Assembly (NCBI RefSeq): GCF_963259705.1
Contig: NC_081850.1
Location: 39,331,167 to 39,395,166 of the forward strand
Length of the DNA stretch: 64,000 nucleotides
Reading direction: 5' to 3'
Source of the DNA: Myotis daubentonii
Lineage: Eukaryota > Chordata > Mammalia > Chiroptera > Vespertilionidae
Shown piece by piece: positions 1 to 9,401 of the stretch. Within the stretch, counting starts at the first letter, position 1. Every line of letters starts with the position of its first letter. The notes beneath the pieces are model-generated. The model ran no database searches, was not told where the DNA came from, and saw only the letters and a list, made by a program, of their open reading frames with translations. The position numbers and the translations under genes are program-made.

Positions 1-298
1 ACATGATCTCACTCATTCATGGACAATAGAGACCATTATAAACTTTTGAACAATAATAGATACAGAGGCAGAGCTGCCTCAAACAGATTGTCAAACTGCA
101 GCGGGAAGGCCGGGGAGGGTTGGGGGGCAGGAGGTAGTGGGGTAAGAGATCAACTAAAGGACTTGTATGCATGCATATAAGCATAACCAATGGACAGAAG
201 ACACTGGGTGATAGGGGAGGCTAGGGGACTGTCTAGGGCGGGGGGATAAAATGGATACATATGTAATACCCTTTGTAATACTTTAAGCAATAAAAAAA
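1..298 (+). mobile_element. L1 LINE 3' end, cut by the window edge
   Basis: The 3' untranslated tail of a bat L1 retrotransposon. It has a G-rich tract at about 109-142, the 'acttgtatgcatgcatataa' block at 161-180, and a run of 'gtaatac' motifs before an AATAAA-like signal and a short A tract at 289-301. The same modules recur at 50332-50637 and, in antisense, at 63866-64000, so these are copies of one relatively young subfamily. The rest of the element lies beyond the left edge. It has no coding capacity here. Confidence 0.75.
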
Positions 299-350
299 AA
301 AGGATGTTTCTCTCTCTCTCCCCCTTTTCCTTCCTCTCTGAGATCAATAA
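299..350 (+). mobile_element. VES SINE 3' tail fragment
   Basis: A short C/T-rich block ending in 'ctctctgagatcaataat' matches the 3' end of the complete VES SINEs elsewhere in the window (for example 24235-24454). It directly abuts the A tail of the L1 at 1-298. The simplest reading is that the L1 inserted into this SINE, leaving the tRNA-like 5' half beyond the window edge. Confidence 0.65.
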
Positions 351-430
351 TATATATATTATATTATATATATAATATATATATAATATATATAATATAT
401 TATATATAATATTATATATATATATATCAA
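346..430. repeat. AT-rich simple repeat
   Basis: An 85-bp (TA)n/(TAA)n-like tract with many self-complementary ATAT segments, grown from the A/T-rich tail of the preceding VES fragment. The overlapping antisense open frame of tyrosine and isoleucine codons is an artefact of this repeat. Confidence 0.9.
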
Positions 431-603
431 AATATCCTGGCACTTATTAGACACTTGCTTTACATAAACACTGTGTGCTTCTTATTATAAATACAGTTAA
501 ATGGATAATCCTAGCCTTGTGGGAGTTTAATTCTAAGAAGGATGACCTAAATTTAACCAACATGCTTCACAATTGCCGCCAGCTCCCACCCACACGCACT
601 GTC

Positions 604-975
604 ATGGACTATTCTGGCTGCCATGACAAAATATCACAGACTGGGTGGGTCAAACAACAGAAATTTGTTTTCTCGCAATTTGGAGACTGAAAAGTTCAAG
701 ATCAAGGTGTCAGCAGGGTTCATTTTGCAGTGAGCACTCTCTTCTTGGCTTTGTAGACAGCCACCATCGTGCTGTGTCCTTAGGTGGTGACAGGAAACGG
801 GAGTTACTTTGGGAGGGGGTGGGACATCTCTCTTCCTCTTCTTATCAGGCCACAGTTCTACCAGATTAGGGCTCTAACCTTCAGGTCTCATTTAACATTA
901 ATTGCCTCCTAGATACTCTCCCTCTGCTGTCACATTTCACACTTCTGCGGGGGGTTCTAAGACATCTGCTTCATG
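604..975 (-). mobile_element. MaLR-type solitary LTR (MLT1/MST group), antisense
   Basis: Read on this strand the segment carries, in reverse, well-known MaLR LTR blocks: 'ctggctgccatgacaaaata', the 'cagaaatttgttttctcgca' block, a 'caagatcaaggtg' block, 'gtagacagccaccatcgtgctgtgtcc' (in part) and a 'cctcttcttatcaggccaca' block. It is the mirror of the sense copy at 51765-52125. No internal retroviral sequence is adjacent. The subfamily was not resolved. Confidence 0.75.
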
Positions 976-1436
976 TTCATATTTTGTTCCAGTCTCTCTC
1001 CAAGCTGACTGATTTGCTCATCTCTCTAAACTCACTCACCTGGTTTCCATCTCCTTTGCTTCCCACTCCCTATTTATTTGTTCACTAGCATCCCAGCCCC
1101 TGTCAACATATTACCCCCATCCCTGTTCAACTGCCTTGCCTTGAACTCCTCTTTAAAAAAGTGGACAGAGGTGATTAAAAATCAACTGGGCTATTTTTTT
1201 AAATGCAAGAACCCAGTCTTTGAGTGTTTTGTGCTGTCTTTGCCTGACCTTTTAAGGTAGATATTGTGGCACTGTAGAGACAGGCACACTGCTATGGCCT
1301 CCTCTCTCCTTTTTCCATTGATGCCTATGTATTAGGATAAGGTGCATTATATTCATTTATTTTAAGAAATTTATGTCACAAAAATATGTGAGTTGATGGC
1401 TGTGTTAATTAATTAGATGGGAGAATCATATATCTA

Positions 1437-1438
<2 letters not shown>
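976..1438. other. No gene seen; unassigned sequence
   Basis: Pyrimidine-biased non-coding sequence without a recognisable repeat terminus. A short L2-like resemblance around 1010-1150 is too weak to call. Confidence 0.5.

Positions 1439-1496
<58 letters not shown>
1439..1496. repeat. (AT)n microsatellite
   Basis: About 29 uninterrupted AT units, long and pure enough to be length-polymorphic and able to extrude a cruciform. Confidence 0.97.
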
Positions 1497-1499
<3 letters not shown>

Positions 1500-2115
1500 C
1501 AAAACATCACTTTAAAAATCTTACAATACACACAAAAAAACACCTAAAGCAGTTGTAATATACACACTTGAGTGCACACATACACATGCATGCACACACA
1601 AAAATGCCCCTTTTCTTGGGTGATTGGGGAGCTCAAGGGTCACATCAAAGAAGCTGCTACCTAATTCGCATGAGCTTTGATGAACCTGTAATCTGTCAAT
1701 TCTCTGCTCTCCCCTCCCCACAGACCTGCTCACTCTACTGAGAAAGATGACAACGTGGTTTGGTGCAGAGCTTTATAAATCTTGATTTTTAGAGCTCTAG
1801 TGTATGAAAACCGTACTGCCACCTCTTCGGCAGTTTTGTAGCACAGTGGCTTGAAAATGGGAGTGTAAAAGCACCATTAGAGCTGTCTCTTTGATTTAGG
1901 CCATGGTCTGTAGAAATTTTTCTAATAAATTATGAATAAGATGTCTGGGAGTACATGATTAACCCATTAGCAAAGTTTGTTTTATTGCCTTGGAAAGGAG
2001 ATGGGAGATGGGTCATCTGGCAGAGACAGGAGTGTCAGGCAAGGTCTGAGAAGGTAAAGCGTAAAGGGAGACAATTGCAAAAAGAACTGAGGAGTTCCTG
2101 AAGATCACTTCTGCT
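1500..2115. other. No gene seen; unassigned sequence
   Basis: Non-coding sequence with no repeat family recognised. The antisense 70-residue open frame at 1521-1733 runs through CA-rich simple sequence and has no protein-like features. Confidence 0.5.
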
Positions 2116-2117
2116 GA

Positions 2118-2345
2118 CATCACAGTTTTGCCTGAGGAAGTCCAGGGTTCTGGTCTTGGTTCCATTACTTTCTAGCAAATCACCTACCCTCTAGTAACCT
2201 TAGCTTCATTGATAATAAGATGGAGATAATAATCGTATTTAATTTATGTGGTTGTTGGGAGGATGAAATGAGGTAATGTAGGCAAACATTTGGCAAAGTA
2301 TTTGGCTCATTGCAAGTACTCAACCAATGCTAATGATGATTATTA
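2118..2345 (+). mobile_element. MIR SINE, sense
   Basis: A diverged MIR with the expected order of blocks: 'ccattactttctagcaaatc', a 'accttagcttcattgataat' core, 'aagatggagataataat', 'gttgttgggaggatgaaatg', and a 3' end equivalent to 'caagtactcaaccaatg'. This is an ancient tRNA-derived SINE shared by all mammals and is not active. Confidence 0.8.
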
Positions 2346-3175
2346 TGTGAGGATGATAGCATCTTTTTGCACATTCCAGATTGAAGCTTTTGCTTCAAAG
2401 ACACATAGAATACAAATTTCAAAAATGCAATAGGAAAGCATGAAAGCATTTTAATCTTTCAAAATATTACCCCCAAACAAAGTGGACTCAGTCCAATATT
2501 GCACTAAAACTATTCCTAGGAGACGGAAAATGGTTCCAAGAGGACTGTGCTGAAGTGCCTCAATATCCTGGTGTGACTCAAGCAAACCTTGCAGAGCTTT
2601 CTGCTCCTTCTGAAACCTTGGTGGACTGGGACTACTTAGCCATCTAAACCGCATCAAACCTCAGTCCTGCGTTATATCCACTCTCCACGCTAATTTCACC
2701 CCATCTATCTTTAGTGTTCTCTTTTCCCTCTCAGTCTAGCCTGGCATCTCTCTGGTGACTTTATTTCTCCAAGTCGGTTATAATATACAAACTTGCATTC
2801 TTGGATCAATTTACTGATATAACAATAAAATCAAGATTATAAACCTCAAATGGGCCTTCAACTATGCCTGGCATTTTCCCCATCACTCCCCTCATAAAAT
2901 ATCTCTAATTTCTACAGTGACTATTTGAAACATTTCTAACCGCACTTCTGTTTCTAAAAAAAAAATATCAAAACTTTCCAAAGGAACCCTCTCAAAAATG
3001 ACAAGCCCACTGACCTTTTATTATGAAGTGTAACACTTAACCATATTAAGTTGTCTTTTTTTCCTCGGTATCATTGGTATCTTTTCTCTATCCTCGCTAT
3101 CAGTTACATAATCTTTCTTCTGGACTATGTAGAAGTATACCATTGTTAATCTGATCATATAGTGAACCTGTCTTT
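2346..3175. other. No gene seen; unassigned sequence
   Basis: Non-coding. The part after 2640 is mildly C/T-rich and may be a decayed 5' extension of the L2 that follows. Nothing is firm. Confidence 0.45.
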
Positions 3176-3179
3176 CTCT

Positions 3180-3600
3180 TCCCACTCAATTAAAAACCCT
3201 TACTGCCTTTGCTCTTGGGATAATAATAAAAATCTTTAGCATGTCCTACAACAGTCCTCCACGGCCTGTCATGCTAAGTGTTTCTGCCACATCCTCCATT
3301 AATCTTTCCCTTGCTCCCTGTACTCCAACCATGCTTGCCTTATTTAAGTTCCCAGAGTAAACTTTGCTCCTTCCCACCACAGACCCTTTGCTCATGCTGT
3401 TCCTATATGCACTTCATCCCAACCAACCCTCCCTCTTTTTCTGAATTCACTCTTACTCATTCTTTAGCCAAAGCATGGCATGTTCAAGGGAGCTTTTCCC
3501 AAAACCCCTGTTCAGATCAAGTTCTTTTGTTATGTGCTTTCATAGAAAGTTTCTTTCTTCATTATTAGCATGATCTCAACAAGACAGACATTTCTTGTCC
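3180..3600 (+). mobile_element. L2 LINE 3' fragment, sense
   Basis: A diverged copy of the L2 3' region. Diagnostic blocks include 'cacagaccctttgctcatgc' followed by a 'ctgttcctatatgcacttca' segment, then the 'agcttttcccaaaacccctg' equivalent of the L2 'ggccttccctgaccacc' block. The open frame at 3278-3568 lies inside this relic and is not a gene. Confidence 0.7.
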
Positions 3601-3726
3601 ACTTTGACATACATGTGTGGCAGATCATTCCTTCTTCCCCACTCCACATTCAAAAGGATGGGGTTGTCAATTTAGCACTTTATTCCCTAAAATCGTCCTT
3701 GACTACTCAAACATACACATTTTACT

Positions 3727-3900
3727 TCCTAGTGACTACATAGCAGAGTAGTATAAGGAATATGGGCTTTAGAGTTAGGTAGACCTCAGTTTAAACTCTG
3801 CTCTTATTGCTGATGAGCTGTAAGACCCTGGGGAGTTATCTCTGAGTATCTTCGTTTTTTGCTATGCAATGGGGACAATGCAGATTGTAACAATTTGCCA
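3727..3900 (+). mobile_element. MIR SINE, sense
   Basis: MIR order is clear: 'atgggctttagagttaggta', 'gacctcagtttaaactctgc', 'ctgatgagctgtaagaccct', then 'caatggggacaatgcagatt'. The 3' third is lost or decayed. Confidence 0.8.
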
Positions 3901-4465
3901 TTATTTGTGTATAGGGTCTAACCGAGCACTTGGTGCTACTATGGTGGTTTCTCCTCTTTCCCATATTATATCCTTCCTTTATTTATAGTATTTTTGCAGG
4001 CCAATCCTTAGAAAGTTTCCCCCAGAATAATAGCTCTAGCCATGGTTCAAATCCTTGCATAGTTCCAGACTCATGAGTCCCCCTCACAGTACTGCTGTAT
4101 CTACTCTTTTCCAGGTATAGTAAAGCTCTGTAAACTGTCAGCACATAATAAATGTTTTGTATGTGATCATTGGCAACTCTCAAAACAACCGTATCTCATG
4201 TTCAAAATGTGCTTGCTTTGGAAATTCTCTCTTAGAACTATTGAAAAATAATTCAGAAAGTGGCCTTTTGAAAATCAGGAATGAGAGTATTCCATGACAA
4301 ATTTGTTATCATTCCATAGAAAAGAAAAATAAGAACATAAAAGATTGCCTTTTATTCTGTAATTATGTTGTTCTAAGCTTTTTAGTGCTAAAATATCTGT
4401 TTTTGAAGTAGGCAGGCTTATGTTAGCCACTGAGAATCTTTGTAATCTCTGGAAAACATTGCTAT
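3901..4465. other. No gene seen; unassigned sequence
   Basis: AT-rich non-coding sequence. Two antisense open frames of 65-66 residues show no domain or conservation-like features. Confidence 0.5.
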
Positions 4466-4469
4466 AGAG

Positions 4470-4628
4470 CAAGATTTCTCAAATAGCTATTCCCACACCA
4501 TGACTTCACATAACTCCCAAACCAGGAATCACGAAGCCTGGGGGTGATGGGAGGGAGTTCTAGAAATTAACATCTTTAACAAGTTCTCCATCAGTTCAAC
4601 TGCATCCTAATGTTTGAGAACCACCAGT
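4470..4628 (+). mobile_element. MER5-like hAT-Charlie MITE
   Basis: Remnant of a hAT-Charlie non-autonomous DNA transposon. Its right end reads 'aatgtttgagaaccaccag', a degraded MER5 terminal inverted repeat, preceded by a 'ttaacaagttctccatcag' block matching the MER5 interior. The left end has decayed. Confidence 0.6.
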
Positions 4629-4631
4629 ATG

Positions 4632-4715
4632 GAGTAAAATGTGCAGACCTTGAATCCAGATACTTGAGAGTTTGAAGTGTGGCCTTGCCATTTTCTAGCT
4701 GGGTGACCTAAGATG
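4632..4715 (+). mobile_element. MIR fragment
   Basis: A short piece with 'gaccttgaatccagatactt' and 'gccattttctagctgggtga', the central region of MIR, immediately after the MER5-like element. Confidence 0.6.
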
Positions 4716-4769
4716 CTTTACAACTGCAAGGAAACGAATGAAGTCTGCAACAGCCCGAGGGAGCTCAGG

Positions 4770-4968
4770 GGACAATCTCTCCCTCTTTGGGTCTCCTTAT
4801 GAGGACACAGCTGGCTGACATCTTGATTTCCACTTTGCCACACCCTGAGCTCAGTCATGCTATGCAAGACTCTGACACACAGAACTGTGAGGTATCAGAT
4901 GGACGTTGTTTTAAGTCTCCAAGTTGGTGATAATTTGTTATACTGCAATAGGAAACATATAAGCATGT
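4770..4968 (+). mobile_element. MaLR LTR 3' half
   Basis: The block order 'atgaggacacagctggctga', 'catcttgatttccactttgc', 'agaactgtgaggtatcagat' and 'gataatttgttatactgcaa' follows the 3' half of an MLT1/MST-type LTR. The 5' half is missing. Confidence 0.6.
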
Positions 4969-5042
4969 GCATATAATCGTATGATAAGGTTTTTAAAAGG
5001 AAACATGATTTAAAGAACAAATTCCTCCTCTTTTCTTTTTCA

Positions 5043-5043
<1 letters not shown>

Positions 5044-5092
<49 letters not shown>
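5044..5092. repeat. (AC)n microsatellite
   Basis: About 24 perfect AC units. The antisense frame reading alternating cysteine and valine here is purely repeat-derived. Confidence 0.97.
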
Positions 5093-5095
<3 letters not shown>

Positions 5096-5099
5096 TGCT

Positions 5100-5730
5100 T
5101 ATCTCTATAACATAAACAAGAAATGACAGTTCTTACCTTTCAAGGGACAAATAATAGGAAAAATAGCACATTCACTCTTAGGACATATCACCAAGGACTA
5201 TATAAACGCACATCTCTTTCACTCCATCTCCTTTAGTTTGTTATAAATTCCCTCCAGGGCAGTAACCTTCCCCTCTTGCCCACAGGCTTAGCTAAGAGCC
5301 CAGAAGCTAAAGCAGCTGAACTTTTAACTCGGAGAAGCAGCAATCCCCAAAGGTTCACAGCTGTGAAGAGCTTTCTCTCTTCTTACTGCTGTTGGCTTTC
5401 CATTTTCTTAGTCCTTCTAAGTGGCTGGGGCGAAGGGGTTGGTGCTTTTTGCTCTTTGAAAATCCTGGGACTTCAGTAAGATCAGCGCAAGCTTTATATG
5501 TTTTTCAAGCTAAATCCCAATTGGTTTGGATTGTTTAGACTAGGAACTTGGACATTCATCTAAACTCTATCTTCTGATGTGTTTCAAATAAAAATAAATC
5601 ATGTCACCAGCCTCAGAGAAGTCATGTCTAATAGCAGCATAATGATCTCTTCTGCCCTTTGTATAACCAAAAGCAACTATATATAGGAATTTCTACTTGT
5701 GTAGGAAGCCTGTGTGCACTCCCCATGTAG
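5100..5730. other. No gene seen; unassigned sequence
   Basis: Less AT-rich than its surroundings around 5250-5450, but no exon-like structure, repeat family or RNA gene is recognisable. Confidence 0.5.
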
Positions 5731-5734
5731 ATAA

Positions 5735-5965
5735 TAATCCATAATGTTTAATAAGCACTTATATGCCAAACCCTGTTGTAAGCACTTTTAAGTGCATCAA
5801 TTTAACTCTTTGAGAAAGGTATCATAAGTTCTAACCTCATGCTTTTCATACAATGAATAAACTAGAGTATTTCACTAACTTGCCCAAGAAATTAACAACT
5901 TCAACAAGTTAATAGTTGGAAGAGTCAGGAACCCAGAAATTCTGGCTCTCCAGTTGTGCATTTAA
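5735..5965 (-). mobile_element. MIR SINE, antisense
   Basis: The antisense MIR pattern is present: 'tttaataagcacttatatgc', 'aagcacttttaagtgcatca', 'aacttgcccaagaaatt' and 'caggaacccagaaattctgg', matching reversed MIR 3'-to-5' order. Confidence 0.75.
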
Positions 5966-6375
5966 TGCCTATTCTATTCTGACACAAGAGGAATTTTTTC
6001 TCTCGGTCCACAAATCTGCAAGCAACGTGCAATGTTCAGCAGAGGATGCAGGGCCTTCATGTCAAAGCATGTTTCTGCTTGGAGAGGCACTGAAACAAGG
6101 AAACATCTCAAAACCAGCAATTTTGTCCAAGCTTTTCCCTCTCCTTCACCACTGCAATAAATATGAAGACTAAGAAGACCTACTTTGACACTTCTCCCTG
6201 GAGCCTAGAAAATTCCATAAGGCACCACAGAACAGACAGTACAGGTTAAGATTTATAACAAGATAGACACTTTCAGTTTAATTTATGAGATAAATAAATC
6301 TTGAAAGGTGACTCCCTGGATCCTGAAAATGTCCCTTCCTGATTGACTGCTGATAAATTCCTACTCATCCTATGA
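5966..6375. other. No gene seen; unassigned sequence
   Basis: Non-coding with no repeat terminus recognised. Confidence 0.45.
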
Positions 6376-6570
6376 TACCCAGCTCAAAGTCCCCTCTCTG
6401 AGTGACACAGTGACACTTCATCCCTTCCAGATTCAGGACAAACACTTGTTTCTTTGCTTCCCTCCTGCATACCCTATACCTGTGTTAGCACTTAACAAGG
6501 GCCATCATAGTTGTCTATTATAGGTCCCTTGATTTTAAGGGCTTATATGTCTGGGAGCTCTTTGTACTTA
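6376..6570 (+). mobile_element. L2 LINE 3' fragment, sense
   Basis: Contains 'acccagctcaaagtcccctc', 'tctgagtgacacagtgacac' and a later 'agcacttaacaagggccatc' block in L2 3' order, ending near 'gggagctctttgtactta'. Confidence 0.65.
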
Positions 6571-7190
6571 CTATTATTTGGGCATAGGATCCCAGAACAT
6601 TGTAGGTATGCTTACTTCTCTAGTGTTCCCTAAAAATAGTTTTTATAATTTATTTTTTAAAAATTGGAATGTGCTGCTTCCTGATATTGGCTCTGCCGTC
6701 TGCTCTCTGGAAGGAAAGCATACAATTTTACCTCTCAACTATAGGCTCAGGGAAACTCCTTCATTGTTTCCAGCGTTCCTCCTCCTGGCCCACCTTACTC
6801 CACAAGGGAACCTCACCTGCTTGCTCAGCAGCCAGAGCTCACCAGCCAGGCACCAAGCATTGCTCTTTCCCAACCTACAGTTAAACATGAGTTGAGTTAC
6901 ATTCCTGCTGACTCTGCTTTGCTGTGTGTGTTCTATTTAATAAGCCTCCAGCCACTTTGGATCTGAGAAACAAAGAGATGGCAGGGTATTTATTTACCCT
7001 GTGGACCCAGATCAGTATGATCATCTCCAAAATTCACTTTCTTGTTTCCTGCAAAGTGTGGTCTCCCTTTCACTTTGTATTTGCCCAGGTGATTCAATGG
7101 ATCCATGTGGATACTCCTAATGAATAACCATCTCCAGGGCACACACATGGGAAATCAGAAATCAGAGCATGCAGTTTTTCATGATATCTG
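6571..7190. other. No gene seen; unassigned sequence
   Basis: Contains the 105-residue frame at 6578-6895 and its shadow. Neither shows a recognisable domain, signal peptide or splice-supported structure, so both were left out as genes. Confidence 0.5.
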
Positions 7191-7193
7191 TTC

Positions 7194-7195
<2 letters not shown>

Positions 7196-7237
<42 letters not shown>
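7196..7237. repeat. (GT)n microsatellite
   Basis: About 21 perfect GT units, a Z-DNA-forming alternating purine-pyrimidine tract. Confidence 0.97.
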
Positions 7238-7239
<2 letters not shown>

Positions 7240-7242
<3 letters not shown>

Positions 7243-8085
7243 CTCATCAGCATTTTCCTGCTTTACACTTGGCTGAAAATTAGTCTAGGAGTCTTTATAG
7301 TGCAACACAGGGGTGCCCACCATATTTTAAACAGACAGAACATTCTAAGGTTAGATAATTTAATTAACTTCATTTGAGCTGTCCTCATTAGAGTTTCCTA
7401 AATGGATTTATTCAAAAATGCATTTAAATCAACAGTTCGAGCAAATTTTATTCAGGTCAGAGCAGATAAGAAATAGCAAAAAGATGGATGACTTGCCACT
7501 TTTAACTCTTATCTTTCCTAAAGTGTACATGTTAGGTGATACATTTTTTAAAAATTTCATCCATTTGCTCTCCAAAACCAACACACTGGATCAATTTTTC
7601 TTTGTACCTCCTTTCATTTTGGCATTTGTCATCCCCGTACATCAACTGTCAGATCAATTAGGAAAGACATCTGGTAGGACTTTTTGACATTTTTCTTCCA
7701 TTAGTCTGTGGCAGAACATGCCAAAGAAGAGTGAGATATTGCTTGCCTAGCCATTCATAACCCTGCAACAAGAGCCATTTGTTTTAATTAGCTATGTCAA
7801 AGATTCTTAGCATCTTTCCACATGTGTGGGCACGATGATGAATAAACTCAGCATTCCAGGCTCTTAAAAACTAATCACTAAAAAAAATAAACCCTGCAAA
7901 AACCCAGCTGCTGTCTGTCCCCATAAATATCAATTCTCACACATGCTATGTTTCTGGACTTATTCACTTAGCTGTCTTGTCTTGCTGCCCCAACTTTGGT
8001 CCCTAATTGCCACAACTGCAGACAATTTCAGGAAGAAAATCTGGTCACTTTTCCTCTGTAATTCCCTGGATCCATTAGCTCTATG
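7240..8085. other. No gene seen; repeat-free sequence
   Basis: No repeat family is recognised. The 7700-7860 part, with a TTAATTA-type core in 'tgttttaattagctatgtca', has the look of slowly evolving non-coding sequence, but this is only an impression. Confidence 0.4.
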
Positions 8086-8089
8086 TGTC

Positions 8090-8240
8090 TCTTTACTGTA
8101 ATGTAGAGTGCATCTTTTACATTGGCTGGGGCTTGTTTAGCGCAGGGGACTGAGAACTGCTTCAGGGCAATTACTGTCTTACTAGCTTTTATAATCACAG
8201 AATATTGTGTCTAAAACATAGTGAAGGCACTAATATAGTG
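8090..8240 (+). mobile_element. L2 LINE 3' end fragment, sense
   Basis: The 'cttcagggcaattactgtct' block followed by 'agtgaaggcactaatatagt' resembles the extreme 3' end of L2 (gagggcaggg... to ...gtaggcgctcaat). Confidence 0.5.
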
Positions 8241-8244
8241 GAAA

Positions 8245-9150
8245 TAAGAACGGTCTTTCTTACCCTTTTCAGGTGAATGGTCAATGATATCCTCTCCTTG
8301 AAACAACTGATCACATATTTATAGAAACACAATGCTATCATTTTGAGGAGTTAAGAACTTTTACCTACAGATGGGAACTCATCTTGTTCAGTCTGTACAG
8401 AGGGAGGAGTCGTAGGTGGTCAAATGCATGGGCCCAATATCATTGGATCTCATGGGGAATCTCATAAAGAAATGGCCTCCTCTGGTTCTCTGCTCAACAA
8501 TGACACCAAAAGATTTGGGTCATCTATGTCCGTGGTAAACAAATCTTGAAAGTCACACCAAGTGAACAAGATACCCCAAAGCATTATTAAATTGGCTCAT
8601 GAAGGATTGAGCAAACTAGGATGGTAAACATATGGTCCCACCATACATTTATACATCTCAGGGCCACAGCCCTCCAATTGTATCCAAGGTTAAGAGTGGA
8701 TTATTGGCTGAGTCACAGTATTAAATCATACTAATTTCTCACTTTTATTTTGAGTTGTTGGGCCATTTCTAATATACTGAACATTATATGATTTGATAGT
8801 TTACTAGGAATTACTTTTTTCTTTTCACTTTAACAGTAGCTTCAAGTTTTCTTTTGTTGTGTTTGGTAATTATCTGGTTAAATTTCCTCCAAAGCTTTAA
8901 CATTTACTACCTAGTAATGCAAAGTAGCTAGAAGTATTGATTATATTTCTTCTGATGCTATTTGGTGCCTATGACCTAGTAGATATAGATAAAACATTTT
9001 TGGGTCTCAGGAGTCTTTGGAAGGCTTGCCATTATTTTTTCACAAATGAGAGTAAACTTCTAACCAGTCATGGATATTAGCTTTAATAAGGGTTTATGAC
9101 TCCCATTGTTTTTTTTTTTCTTCCTATGGGTGGTATTAGGGCTTCTTCGG
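8245..9150. other. No gene seen; unassigned sequence
   Basis: AT-rich non-coding sequence, no repeat recognised. Confidence 0.45.
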
Positions 9151-9163
9151 TCCTAATTCTTTA

Positions 9164-9389
9164 AATAAATTTTTTTTAAATATTTTTATTGATTTCAGAG
9201 AGGAAGGGAAAGGGAGAGAGAGAAAAACATCAATGATGAGAGAGAATCATTGATTGGCTGCCTCCTTCATGCCTTCTACCAGGGATTGAGCCCAAAACCC
9301 AGGCATGTGCCCTTGACCGGACTCAAACCCAAGACCCTTCAGTCTGCAGGCCAATGCTTTATCCACTGAGCTAAACCAGCTAGGGCTAC
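9164..9389 (-). mobile_element. VES SINE, antisense, with 12-bp target duplication
   Basis: A near-complete tRNA-derived SINE of vesper bats in reverse. The tRNA-like head lies at the right ('gagctaaaccagctagggc'), the pol III box region before it, then the GA-rich tail module and an A/T tract at the left. It is bracketed by the direct repeat 'cctaattcttta' at 9152-9163 and 9390-9401, the hallmark of L1-machinery insertion. The intact duplication implies a fairly recent event. Confidence 0.93.
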
Positions 9390-9401
9390 CCTAATTCTTT
9401 A

